From Tenacibaculum sp. (lineage in GTDB: Bacteria > Bacteroidota > Bacteroidia > Flavobacteriales > Flavobacteriaceae): a DNA stretch of 64,000 nucleotides. Below, piece by piece: positions 35,565-44,611 of this stretch (position 1 is the stretch's first letter; every line of letters starts with the position of its first letter). The DNA is taken from positions 137,035 through 201,034 of the forward strand of contig JAKVCX010000007.1 of NCBI GenBank assembly GCA_022448525.1, written 5' to 3'. The position numbers were made by a program, and so were the translations under genes. Below the pieces are notes generated by a model that saw nothing but the letters and a program-made list of their open reading frames with translations, searched no databases and had not been told where the DNA came from.

Positions 35565-36497
35565 TTACATATTATTCTGAATGTACTCTAAAGAGGCTAT
35601 TTTATCTTGCTTTAATTGTGATGTAAGTATGTCGAGAGACTCAAACTTTTCTTCTTCTCTCAAGAAATAAAGTAATTCGATTTCTATTGATTTACCGTAA
35701 AGATCATTGTCAAAATCAAAATAATTTACTTCTATAGTTTGATGATTTCCATTTACAGTTGGACGGTTCCCTATATTCATCATTCCATAAATTATATTGT
35801 TGTCAATAGTTGATTGTACAACATATACTCCTGATTTTGGAATTAATTTATAATCTTCCTTTACTTCTATGTTAGCAGTAGGAAATCCGATCTTATTTCC
35901 AATTTTTTTTCCATCTACTACAGTTCCTTTAATTGTAAAGTTATATCCTAAATAATTGTTTGCAGTTTTAAGTGATCCTTCTTTTAAGGCCTTACGAATT
36001 TTGGTTGAACTTACTGAAACGGAGTCTATATCTTGGGCAGGAATTTCTTGAACATCGAAATTAAACATGTGAGAATATTCGGTGAGTTGCTCAATATTTC
36101 CTTCACGATTTTTCCCGAAGTGATGATCATATCCAATGATTAATTTTGACACTCTTAATTGATTTACCAAAATATCTCGAACAAAGTCCATGGCAGAAAG
36201 GCGAGAAAACTCTTTGCTAAATGGATGAATAATCAAATAATCTAATCCTGTTTTTTCCAGAAGATCGATTCTTTCATTAATTGTATTAATTAGTTCTATG
36301 GAAGCATCTTTTTGTAAAACCATTCTAGGATGTGGAAAAAAAGTCAACAAAGCAGACTTTTTGTTGTTTTCTGAAGCTTGCTTTACCAGATCCTTGATTA
36401 TTTTCTGGTGACCTATATGTACGCCATCAAATGTACCTATTGTAACATAGGTTTCGTGAGTTGGTGTAAAATCAAAAATTGAATGGACTGTCTCCAA
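35565..36497 (-). CDS. ribF: Bifunctional riboflavin kinase / FAD synthetase
   Basis: 310 residues. The N-terminal nucleotidyltransferase domain has 'VTIGTFDGVHIGHQKI' (the H-x-G-H motif of FMN adenylyltransferase) and 'IIGYDHHFGKNREG'. The C-terminal flavokinase domain has 'GNKIGFPTANI' and 'MMNIGNRPTV'. It makes FMN and FAD in the cytoplasm. No ATG precedes the conserved start; TTG at 36497 is the likely initiator. Length is normal. Confidence 0.96.
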   Translation of the reverse strand: METVHSIFDFTPTHETYVTIGTFDGVHIGHQKIIKDLVKQASENNKKSALLTFFPHPRMVLQKDASIELINTINERIDLLEKTGLDYLIIHPFSKEFSRLSAMDFVRDILVNQLRVSKLIIGYDHHFGKNREGNIEQLTEYSHMFNFDVQEIPAQDIDSVSVSSTKIRKALKEGSLKTANNYLGYNFTIKGTVVDGKKIGNKIGFPTANIEVKEDYKLIPKSGVYVVQSTIDNNIIYGMMNIGNRPTVNGNHQTIEVNYFDFDNDLYGKSIEIELLYFLREEEKFESLDILTSQLKQDKIASLEYIQNNM

Positions 36498-36515
36498 ATT
36501 GAATTAATTTTTAGA

Positions 36516-36523
36516 CAAATTTA
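36516..36523 (-). promoter_or_regulatory. -7 promoter box of ribF
   Basis: Minus-strand TAAATTTG (TAnnTTTG), 18 nt before the TTG start, supporting that start. Confidence 0.55.
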
Positions 36524-36679
36524 CAAGTTAAAAAATCAAAATATAATTTTCATTAAGAAAATGTGATAATCACAAAAAAATCGTCTGTTTAATGTGTGAA
36601 TAGTAATAAAAACTGACAAAATATTTTATGAATGAAAAAAAATTGTATTTTGCGATATAGTTAACAAATTATTTACATT

Positions 36680-39448
36680 ATGATAAAAAAGTTATTATTG
36701 GCTGCGTTTACAGTGTTTTGTAGCTCCTATATGATGGGGCAAACTACTGTTACCGGAACAGTAAACGATGCGACACTTGGAGGTCCTTTGCCTGGGGCCG
36801 ACATTAAAGTTTCTAGAAAGGCTGTAGGTACTAACACGGACTTTGACGGAAAATTTACATTAACTGTTACAGATACACCTCCATTCATGTTAGAAATTTC
36901 TTCTTTGGGGTATCAAACTGTAACTGTTGAGATTACGAAAAACAATCAGGTTGTTGAAGTATCATTAAAGGAGAATGCAACAGCGTTAGATGAAGTAGTA
37001 ATTTCAGCTTCTAGAACCCCTGAACGTGTTATGGAATCTCCAGTAACAATTGAAAGGTTTGATTCTAGAGCAATAAAAAATACTTCTGCACCATCTTTCT
37101 ACGATGGATTAGAAAATTTAAAAGGAGTAGATATCAATACAAACAGTTTAACATTTAAGTCGGTAAACACAAGAGGTTTTGCTACGTTTGCTAACACGCG
37201 TTTTATGCAGTTAGTTGATGGGATGGATAATTCATCGCCAGCTTTAAACTTTGCTTTAGGTAACTTATTAGGATTATCTGAATTAGATGTGAAGAGTGTT
37301 GAATTACTTCCTGGAGCATCTTCTGCTTTATATGGAGCAAATGCTTTTAACGGTATTATGTTCATGAGAAGTAAGAGTCCTTTTGATGATCAAGGAGTAA
37401 GTTTTGTTTTCAAAACTGGATTAACTTCTCAAGATGCAGCAGGGAACAATGAATTCTATGATACTAGTATTCGTATGGCTCATACTTTTGATGATTATTT
37501 TGCAGCTAAAGCTACTTTATCATATTTAAAGGGTACTGAATGGTTTGCTACAGATGATAGAAACACATTAAATGGTGATTACACTTTTGGTGATAGAAAT
37601 TCAGATCCAAATTATGATGGTTTAAATATTTACGGAGATGAGGTTGCTACTAATTTAGGAGGAGCTATTGGAAACGTAAGTAGAACAGGTTACGCTGAAA
37701 GAGATTTAATGGATTATGATGCAAGAAGCATGAAGTTTGGAGCATCTTTTCATTATCGTCCTTGGGGTAACGATCGCTTAGAAATTATTTGGAATTCTAA
37801 ATACGGTAGAGGTAATACTATTTATCAAGGTGCTAACCGTTACTATATCAAGAACTTCTTTATGGAGCAACATAAATTAGAGTTTAGAGGAAAGTATTTC
37901 TTCGTTAGAGGTTACTTAACTTCTGAAGACGCAGGAGATTCTTATGATACTCGTTTTACAGGTATTAATATTAATAATTTATGGAAATCTAACCAAGATT
38001 GGTTTGGTGAATATGCTCAAGCTTATTTAGGTGCTGTAGCAGGTGTTACGGCTTCAGATCATCAAGCAGCGAGAACTTATGCTGATAGAGATAGGTTAAT
38101 TCCTGGAACTCCAGAATTCCAAAGTGCATTTGATCGAGTTACTTCTGACCCAGATTTAGCTACAGGATCTAAATTCCAAGATCAATCACAAATTCGTCAC
38201 CTTGACGCAAACTTAAATTTAAAAGAATATATTGATTTTGCTGAAATTCAAGTAGGAGGTTCTTATAGAGAGTACTCTTTAAATTCTAGAGGAACTATTT
38301 ATACTGATTTTGATGGTCCAATTACTTACGACGAGTATGGATTATACACACAAATGCAGAAAAAATTAATGGACGATAGACTTAAGTTAACTGGTTCTGT
38401 TCGTTATGATAAGGCGCAAAACTTTGATGGTAATTTCTCTCCAAGAATTTCTGTTGCTTATGCAGCTGGAGAAACAAGAAATCACAACTTCAGAGCGTCT
38501 TTTCAAACTGGATTTAGAAACCCAACTACTCAAGATCAGTACATTGGTTTAAATGTTGGTAGAGCTTTCTTAGTAGGTTCTGCTGAAGATAACTTAGATA
38601 GATATAACACTCCACAAATCGATTTAAGTGATAATGGAGAAGCTATCGTTGGTGCTGGAAGCGTTTCTTTACCAGGTAGAGTTGCTTATGAAAATGCATT
38701 CTCTTTAGAGTCTGTGTTAGCTGGAAATCCAGTTGCTGCGAATGCTGGATTAGTAAAGCCAGAAAAAGTTACCGCTTATGAAGTTGGTTACCGTGGGGCT
38801 ATTCCTACAGGAGATAATAAATTAAGTGTTGATTTAAGTGTTTACTATAATGATTACGAGGATTTCATCGCTGTAGAAAATGTTCTTGTTCCATTATATG
38901 GTAATGTTGATTTCTCTGATACTGCACCAATTGGTCCAGGTGGAGCTCAAGTTCCTTTAGCTCAAGCTGCATTAGCAAACGGAGATACAACAGTATTCAA
39001 TGCATACACAAATTCAAATGCAGATATTAGTTCATATGGTGCTACTTTAGGATTAAATACTAAAGTGTTTAATGGATTTAATGTTGGTTTAAACTATACT
39101 TGGTCTAAGTTCGATTTCGATCAAAGTTCAGATCCAGATTTTGAACCAGGATTTAATACTCCAGAGCATAAAGTTAAGTTCCAGTTTGGTCATACAAACC
39201 TATTCGAAAACTTTGGTTTCAATTTCAACGTAAGATGGCAAGATGAGTTCTTATGGGAATCTACATTCCACGATGGAATGGTTGATGCCAGAACAGTTCT
39301 TGATGCTCAGGTGAATTATAAGATTCCTTCAATTAAGTCAGTATTTAAATTAGGAGGAGCTAACTTAACAGGACAAGAATATTTCAGTGCACCAGGTATT
39401 GGAGCAATCGGATCTCAGTACTATATTTCTTGGACAATTAATAACTAA
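36680..39448 (+). CDS. TonB-dependent outer-membrane receptor
   Basis: 922 residues. A signal peptide ends near 'YMMGQ' (residue 21). Next is a carboxypeptidase-regulatory-like domain (about 23-105, 'GTVNDATLGGPLPGADIKV'), then the plug domain (about 110-230, 'ALDEVVISASRTPERVMESPVTIE', 'LYGANAFNGIMFM'), then a long beta-barrel ending in an aromatic-rich strand. The barrel has many Asp/Asn/Gly turns. No SusD partner is present. The next gene, 8 bp on, codes for an SGNH-hydrolase lipoprotein, so the cargo may be released from an ester or lipid at the surface. Confidence 0.93.
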   Translation: MIKKLLLAAFTVFCSSYMMGQTTVTGTVNDATLGGPLPGADIKVSRKAVGTNTDFDGKFTLTVTDTPPFMLEISSLGYQTVTVEITKNNQVVEVSLKENATALDEVVISASRTPERVMESPVTIERFDSRAIKNTSAPSFYDGLENLKGVDINTNSLTFKSVNTRGFATFANTRFMQLVDGMDNSSPALNFALGNLLGLSELDVKSVELLPGASSALYGANAFNGIMFMRSKSPFDDQGVSFVFKTGLTSQDAAGNNEFYDTSIRMAHTFDDYFAAKATLSYLKGTEWFATDDRNTLNGDYTFGDRNSDPNYDGLNIYGDEVATNLGGAIGNVSRTGYAERDLMDYDARSMKFGASFHYRPWGNDRLEIIWNSKYGRGNTIYQGANRYYIKNFFMEQHKLEFRGKYFFVRGYLTSEDAGDSYDTRFTGININNLWKSNQDWFGEYAQAYLGAVAGVTASDHQAARTYADRDRLIPGTPEFQSAFDRVTSDPDLATGSKFQDQSQIRHLDANLNLKEYIDFAEIQVGGSYREYSLNSRGTIYTDFDGPITYDEYGLYTQMQKKLMDDRLKLTGSVRYDKAQNFDGNFSPRISVAYAAGETRNHNFRASFQTGFRNPTTQDQYIGLNVGRAFLVGSAEDNLDRYNTPQIDLSDNGEAIVGAGSVSLPGRVAYENAFSLESVLAGNPVAANAGLVKPEKVTAYEVGYRGAIPTGDNKLSVDLSVYYNDYEDFIAVENVLVPLYGNVDFSDTAPIGPGGAQVPLAQAALANGDTTVFNAYTNSNADISSYGATLGLNTKVFNGFNVGLNYTWSKFDFDQSSDPDFEPGFNTPEHKVKFQFGHTNLFENFGFNFNVRWQDEFLWESTFHDGMVDARTVLDAQVNYKIPSIKSVFKLGGANLTGQEYFSAPGIGAIGSQYYISWTINN

Positions 39449-39456
39449 TAAGATAG

Positions 39457-41028
39457 ATGATGAAAAAAAATATATTTAAATATAGTTGGTTAACAATTGC
39501 ACTTTTCGGTTTAGTGGGATGTGACGTCAACAATGATTTAGACCCAATTGCAGGACCTGAAGTACCTCAGGTTGCTCTTACAACTGGAAACTTAGATTTA
39601 TCTAATTTCGTAGCTGTTGGAGCTTCATTTAGTGCAGGTTTCACAGATAATGCTTTATTTATTGCGGCTCAAGAGAGTTCGTTTCCAAATATTATGAGCC
39701 AGAAGTTTCAGATGGCAGGTGGTGGAGATTTTGTACAACCATTAATGAGTGATAATATTGGAGGATTATTATTTGGTGGAACAATGATTCAAGCACCAAG
39801 ATTATATTTTAATGGAGCAGGACCTGCGGTTTTAAATGCCATGCCAACTACTGAAGTTACTACTAAGTTAACTAGTAATAACAATAACTACGGTATTCCA
39901 GGAGCTAAAAGTTACCATTTTGTAGCGCCAGGTTATGGTAGTGTTAACGCTGTGCCATTAGGACAAGCAAATCCATATTTTGCTAGAATTTCTTCTAGTG
40001 AAAGTGCAACTGTTTTAGGTGATGTTATGGCTAATGCACCAACTTTCTTTACGCTTTCTGAAATAGGAGGAAATGATGTATTAGGTTATGCTTTAGGTGG
40101 TGGAGCAGGAGTTGATCAAACTGGAAACCCTAACGCTGCTAGTTACGGGCCTGCTGATATTACAGATCCAACACTTTTTGCTGGTATTGTAAATCAAATG
40201 GTTACAACTTTAACTTCTAATGGTGCTGAAGGTGTTATTGGAAACATTCCATACATTACAACATTAGCTCATTTTACAACGGTTCCTCATAATCCAGTTC
40301 CTTTAGATGCAGCAACAGCTGCAGGAGTGAACCAAGCTTATGCTGCTTATAACCAAGGTTTACAAGATGTTTTAAATGCAAAAAATGCTGGTTTATTACC
40401 GGCGCAAGTTGTTGCTTTGTTGGATCAAGCTGGTTTTGATCAAGCTGAAGTTGATAAACGTCAAATTAGTTTTGCTGAAGGAAGCAACGCAGTTGTAATC
40501 GTTGACGAATATTTGACTGATTTAACTCTAGTTAATCCAGCATTAGTTAGTTTACGTCAGGCAACACAAGAAGATTTATTAGTGTTACCAAGTTCATCTT
40601 TTATTGGTACACTTGCAGATCCTAGTAATCCAGCTTCAGTTAATGGGGTAGGTGTTCCTTTAGCAGATAAGTGGGTGTTAACTCCACAAGAGCAAAATAA
40701 TATTAAGGTAGCAACTGATTCATATAATGCTACTTTAAAAAGTGTTGCTGATGCTAATGGTTTAGGTTTTGTTGACTTCAATGTAGTTTTACAAAATGCT
40801 GCAACTGGAGGACTTGAGTTCGATACTTACGTGTTAACTACAGACTTAGTTACTGGTGGATTAATCAGTTTAGATGGTGTTCACTTAACGGGTAGAGGAT
40901 ATGCGCTTATGGCTAACAAGTTTTTAGAGGCTGTTGATACTCAGTATTCAAGTAACTTTACTTCTGCAACTGATGGACTTGCGAATGCAGATGATCATCC
41001 AACAAACTATTCTCCTACTTTTAGATAG
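39457..41028 (+). CDS. SGNH/GDSL-hydrolase-like lipoprotein
   Basis: 523 residues. A lipobox at 'GLVGC' (Cys22) predicts anchoring. SGNH blocks: 'FVAVGASFSAGF' (block I, Ser57), 'EIGGNDVLG' (block III, Gly-Gly-Asn-Asp) and 'DGVHLTGRGYALMANKF' (block V, Asp-x-x-His). It is larger than most GDSL esterases, with a big insert between blocks I and III. Probable surface esterase or lipase working with the TonB receptor ahead of it. Substrate unknown. A strong terminator follows. Confidence 0.85.
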   Translation: MMKKNIFKYSWLTIALFGLVGCDVNNDLDPIAGPEVPQVALTTGNLDLSNFVAVGASFSAGFTDNALFIAAQESSFPNIMSQKFQMAGGGDFVQPLMSDNIGGLLFGGTMIQAPRLYFNGAGPAVLNAMPTTEVTTKLTSNNNNYGIPGAKSYHFVAPGYGSVNAVPLGQANPYFARISSSESATVLGDVMANAPTFFTLSEIGGNDVLGYALGGGAGVDQTGNPNAASYGPADITDPTLFAGIVNQMVTTLTSNGAEGVIGNIPYITTLAHFTTVPHNPVPLDAATAAGVNQAYAAYNQGLQDVLNAKNAGLLPAQVVALLDQAGFDQAEVDKRQISFAEGSNAVVIVDEYLTDLTLVNPALVSLRQATQEDLLVLPSSSFIGTLADPSNPASVNGVGVPLADKWVLTPQEQNNIKVATDSYNATLKSVADANGLGFVDFNVVLQNAATGGLEFDTYVLTTDLVTGGLISLDGVHLTGRGYALMANKFLEAVDTQYSSNFTSATDGLANADDHPTNYSPTFR

Positions 41029-41053
41029 AATGTAGTTTGTCATTATATAAAAG

Positions 41054-41082
41054 AAAGGCTGGGAATTTTCCCAGCCTTTTTT
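41054..41082. terminator. Bidirectional terminator
   Basis: Perfect 11-bp stem AAAGGCTGGGA / TCCCAGCCTTT with a 4-nt loop. A T run follows on plus and A's precede, so it also serves the convergent 41081-41296 gene, whose stop codon it touches. Confidence 0.92.
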
Positions 41083-41296
41083 ATTCTTTATCCTTTTCGT
41101 TTTGAATTACATATTTTTTGTATTTGCCATCTTTATATCTGTGGTAAATAAAGATTGGCATCAATATAAAAGACATATATAAAACTCCAAGTCCCATAAT
41201 TATTTGGGCTTTTTCGTGTTGTATATTCAATAAATATATTCCTGTTGCCATCCAAATTAAGAAGATAACGAATAGTATTTTAATTAACGTTTTCAT
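41081..41296 (-). CDS. Small membrane protein, 71 residues
   Basis: Two hydrophobic helices (about 4-24 and 31-52) with a very charged C-terminal tail ('HRYKDGKYKKYVIQNEKDKE'). No family is known to me. It has a good TAnnTTTG box 16 bp upstream (41313-41320, minus-strand TATTTTTG), which argues that it is real. Confidence 0.72.
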   Translation of the reverse strand: MKTLIKILFVIFLIWMATGIYLLNIQHEKAQIIMGLGVLYMSFILMPIFIYHRYKDGKYKKYVIQNEKDKE

Positions 41297-41376
41297 TTGT
41301 TTCTGTTTGTTACAAAAATAAAAATCCTGTTAATACATTACTAACAGGACTCATAAGTTTATTTAAAAAGGAAATT

Positions 41377-42918
41377 TTACATTTTCATTAACCATGAACG
41401 CATGTCAACCTCTTCTTTAATAATATCTCTCAAATCGTCTATTTTAACGCGTTTTTGTTCCATTGTGTCTCTGTGACGAATTGTGACAGTGTTATCTTCT
41501 AAAGTATCATGATCAACAGTGATACAGAAAGGAGTTCCAGCCGCATCTTGTCTACGATATCTTCTTCCTACTGCGTCTTTCTCATCATAAGCAACACTGA
41601 AATCCCATTTTAAATCATCAATTATTGTACGTGCGATTTCTGGAAGTCCATCTTTTTTGATCAATGGTAAAATAGCCGCTTTTGTTGGTGCTAAAACTGC
41701 AGGTAATTTTAAAACAGTTCTCGTGGTACCGTTATCTAGTTCTTCTTCTTGTAGTGAATTAGAGAAAACAGCTAAGAACATACGATCTAAACCGATTGAA
41801 GTCTCTAACACATACGGAACATAACTCTTGTTTTCTTCATGATCGAAATATTGTAATTTCTTTCCTGAGAACTCTTCGTGCGCTTTTAAATCAAAATCAG
41901 TACGAGAGTGAATTCCTTCTAATTCCTTAAATCCAAATGGAAACTTGAATTCGATATCGGCAGCAGCATCAGCATAGTGAGCTAATTTCTCGTGGTCATG
42001 AAAACGGTAGTTATCTTTTCCTAAACCAAGAGATAAATGCCATTTCATACGGTTTTCTTTCCAATGCTTATACCATTCTTGTTGCGTTCCTGGTTTGATG
42101 AAGAATTGCATTTCCATTTGTTCGAACTCACGCATTCTAAAAATAAATTGTCTTGCCACAATTTCATTTCTAAAAGCTTTTCCTGTTTGTGCAATTCCAA
42201 AAGGAATTTTCATTCTTCCTGTTTTTTGAACATTTAAGAAGTTTACGAAAATACCCTGTGCTGTTTCAGGACGTAAATACACTTTCATCGAACTATCTGC
42301 AGAAGCTCCTAATTGAGTTCCAAACATTAAGTTGAATTGCTTTACATCCGTCCAATTTTTCGATCCAGTTAAAGGGTCCGCTATTCCTAATTCTTCTATT
42401 AAGACTTTTACGTCAGCTAAATCTTCATTTTCTAATGATTTAGCTAAACGAGATAGGATAGTATTGATTTTTTCTTGATAACCCAATACTCTTGGGTTTG
42501 TAGCTAAAAACTGATCTTTATCAAAAGAGTCTCCAAATCTTTTAGCAGCTTTGTTTACTTCCTTATCAATTTTAGCTTCAATTTTAGCACAGTAATCTTC
42601 AACCAAAACATCAGCCCTATATCTTTTTTTAGAGTCCTTATTGTCAATTAATGGGTCATTAAATGCATCAACGTGTCCTGAAGCTTTCCAGGTTGTTGGG
42701 TGCATCAAAATGGAAGCATCAATACCAACGATATTTTCGTTCATTTGTACCATTGCTTTCCACCAATAATCTCTAATATTCTTTTTTAATTCGACTCCGT
42801 TCTGAGCATAATCATAAACAGCGCTAAGACCATCATAAATTTCAGATGATTGAAATATATAACCGTATTCCTTAGCGTGTGATATAACCTTTTTAAATTG
42901 ATCTTCTTGTTTTGCCAT
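41377..42918 (-). CDS. glyS: Glycyl-tRNA synthetase (single-chain type)
   Basis: 513-residue class II alpha2-type synthetase that charges tRNA-Gly. It differs from the alpha2beta2 enzyme of E. coli; symbols glyS and glyQS are both used. Seen: 'LRPETAQGIFVNF' (motif 2 region), 'AFRNEIVARQFIFRMREFEQMEMQFF', and the anticodon-binding domain 'GRRYRRQDAAGTPFCITVD'. Length is normal. The promoter box lies 7 nt before the ATG. Confidence 0.97.
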   Translation of the reverse strand: MAKQEDQFKKVISHAKEYGYIFQSSEIYDGLSAVYDYAQNGVELKKNIRDYWWKAMVQMNENIVGIDASILMHPTTWKASGHVDAFNDPLIDNKDSKKRYRADVLVEDYCAKIEAKIDKEVNKAAKRFGDSFDKDQFLATNPRVLGYQEKINTILSRLAKSLENEDLADVKVLIEELGIADPLTGSKNWTDVKQFNLMFGTQLGASADSSMKVYLRPETAQGIFVNFLNVQKTGRMKIPFGIAQTGKAFRNEIVARQFIFRMREFEQMEMQFFIKPGTQQEWYKHWKENRMKWHLSLGLGKDNYRFHDHEKLAHYADAAADIEFKFPFGFKELEGIHSRTDFDLKAHEEFSGKKLQYFDHEENKSYVPYVLETSIGLDRMFLAVFSNSLQEEELDNGTTRTVLKLPAVLAPTKAAILPLIKKDGLPEIARTIIDDLKWDFSVAYDEKDAVGRRYRRQDAAGTPFCITVDHDTLEDNTVTIRHRDTMEQKRVKIDDLRDIIKEEVDMRSWLMKM

Positions 42919-42925
42919 AATACTG

Positions 42926-42933
42926 CAAAAATA
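42926..42933 (-). promoter_or_regulatory. -7 promoter box of glyS
   Basis: Minus-strand TATTTTTG (TAnnTTTG), 7 nt before the ATG, giving a leader of only a few bases. Confidence 0.6.
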
Positions 42934-42966
42934 TAATATGGTTTGAATTAATTATAGTCTAAAAAC

Positions 42967-43001
42967 AAAAAAGTGAAGAAATTACATTCTTCACTTTTTT
43001 T
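42967..43001. terminator. Terminator after the coiled-coil protein gene
   Basis: AAAAAAGTGAAGAA pairs with TTCTTCACTTTTTT around a short loop, flanked by A and T runs. It ends the minus-strand gene 43022-43927; symmetric, so possibly bidirectional. Confidence 0.88.
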
Positions 43002-43021
43002 AAATATACTTTTTGTGAATT

Positions 43022-43927
43022 TTATCTCAGTTTTACTTGTGTTCTTGCTGAGAAGGTGCCATCCACATATGCGTTAATTGTATAAGTTCCTTTTTTAATG
43101 TCATCTCTATTTACTAAAATTAAAGAAACTACGCCAAGTCTGTTATTGTCATAGTTAGCGAACATGTTATCGCTAAAGAAAACATTTGTTCCGTCCTTTA
43201 CTTCTTTACTTCCTTTTGAAGCTACAACCTTTTTTTCTTCGTCTAGAATTTGAATTAAGATTTCCTTTTTACCAGCTGTTGTTACTGGGTTGGCAAGTAA
43301 ATCAAATTTAACTCTAAAAGCATCTGTTCTTCTTGATCGTGAAGTGCTTGTCAATTTTCCACTGCTTCGTTCTTTCATTGCTTCAGCTACAATATTACTT
43401 ACTTTGATTACACCAGCAATATCAACTTTAGCTTTTAATTGAGCTTGTCTCTTTTGTAATGAGATGTTTTTTCTGATTAAATTCTTTTGAGACTCTTCGT
43501 TTTCATCCAGCTGTTGTTTTACGACAATATTCTCCTGAAGTAATTCGTAGTTTTGTTTGTTTAGAGAATCTACCTGAATAAATAGTCTTCTATTTTCTCT
43601 TTCAAGTTTTACTATTTTTCTTGAATACTTTACAATTAAGTTGTAGTTAGATTTCTCTAGATTTTTTATAGAATCACGAAGTAAGATAATCTTATTGATC
43701 TCTTTAACAAGTCTTTGGGATAAATCTTTATTCTTAACGTTCACATTTTTGTAGTCCTCGATGATTTCATCAAGTTCTGCCTGAAGTTCTATTTTTTGCT
43801 CAGAAAAGGCATCTTCAAGTTTTTGATAGTCACTGTTTAATTTGAATGAATAAACAATTAACAATATGACCAATGCCGCAATCAAATATTTAAAACCGCT
43901 AGGTTTAATGGTAATTTTGGAGCTCAT
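43022..43927 (-). CDS. Coiled-coil membrane-anchored protein
   Basis: 301 residues. A short Lys-containing N-terminus is followed by one membrane helix (about 14-27, 'LIAALVILLIVYSF'). A long heptad coiled coil (about 30-165) precedes a beta domain (about 195-300) with 'FRVKFDLLANPVTTAGKKEILIQIL' and 'GTYTINAYVDGTF'. Proteins of this shape are conserved in Flavobacteriaceae and are often mis-named SMC-like. The beta domain faces the periplasm if the anchor is N-in. A cell-envelope or division role is only a guess. Confidence 0.8.
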   Translation of the reverse strand: MSSKITIKPSGFKYLIAALVILLIVYSFKLNSDYQKLEDAFSEQKIELQAELDEIIEDYKNVNVKNKDLSQRLVKEINKIILLRDSIKNLEKSNYNLIVKYSRKIVKLERENRRLFIQVDSLNKQNYELLQENIVVKQQLDENEESQKNLIRKNISLQKRQAQLKAKVDIAGVIKVSNIVAEAMKERSSGKLTSTSRSRRTDAFRVKFDLLANPVTTAGKKEILIQILDEEKKVVASKGSKEVKDGTNVFFSDNMFANYDNNRLGVVSLILVNRDDIKKGTYTINAYVDGTFSARTQVKLR

Positions 43928-43999
43928 TATATTACTAATATTGGGGTTTAACTTTGTATGTATTTAACTTATAAACACTTACTAATCTTAGGGGGATTA

Positions 44000-44013
44000 C
44001 TTAGTAGGCTAAG
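44000..44013. promoter_or_regulatory. Short palindrome in the 43928-44200 gap
   Basis: CTTAG-TAGG-CTAAG, a 5-bp perfect inverted repeat in the leader of the coiled-coil gene. It is too short to call a protein site with confidence. The remaining gap holds AT-rich sequence with no gene seen. Confidence 0.35.
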
Positions 44014-44200
44014 TTACAATTTCTTGAACTAAATCAAAAAAATGGTTTCCAAAGATAGTATATTATTATAAGAGTTAACAAAAACTTAAAAAAATACACA
44101 AAACAAAGCTTTTTTATTAATAACTTAATGAATGATGAATTATTGTTTATAGAATATAGTGTTTAGTTATTAAATTGTTAATTTAATTCATCAATTAAAT

Positions 44201-44611
44201 TTATCTTCTGGTTTCTTTTTTTGTCGTAAATGAGGAGATTTCTAATTCTTTTGAAATATTCGAATGAGTGTAAAACAATCTTAAAGTTCCATTCTTTGAG
44301 GAATTACAAGTGAAAACCATTTCTTCGTTTCCTTTGAATAGTACTTCAATAGAGTGTTTGTTATTGATAGGAGAGCTGTTTTTCAAATAATTAATCCTAT
44401 TTAGCTTGTAGCATTTTTCATTATCAACAAAAAGCACACTATCAATATTAATTCTTTTAGAAGCTTTTAATGATACAATAAATTTAATGTAGGGTTTTTG
44501 AGTTTGAATTCCGGGGTAGATTATTTTTTTGGTAGCACTAACCACTTCTAGGTTGCTCTGACAACCAAGAAGTGATATCGTACTGATAAAAATGAAAAAT
44601 AACTTTCTCAT
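44201..44611 (-). CDS. Lipoprotein of unknown function
   Basis: 136 residues. Lipobox 'LLGC' (Cys17) after a clear signal. The mature part looks like one beta-sandwich, with 'YIKFIVSLKASKRINIDSVLFV' and two further Cys. It starts directly after the stop of the Asp-box gene, so it is its operon partner, perhaps an accessory to secretion or display. Confidence 0.72.
   Translation of the reverse strand: MRKLFFIFISTISLLGCQSNLEVVSATKKIIYPGIQTQKPYIKFIVSLKASKRINIDSVLFVDNEKCYKLNRINYLKNSSPINNKHSIEVLFKGNEEMVFTCNSSKNGTLRLFYTHSNISKELEISSFTTKKETRR

Noticed and set aside
36640..36660. Promoter box of the TonB receptor gene (TATTTTGC)
   Set aside because: One T short of TAnnTTTG and no good -33 element at the right distance; not confident enough to list.
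34164..36679. Riboswitch or T-box leader before serS or ribF
   Set aside because: Leaders of 60-180 bp are short, AT-rich and have no recognisable FMN (RFN) or T-box elements; T-boxes are also not expected in Bacteroidota.
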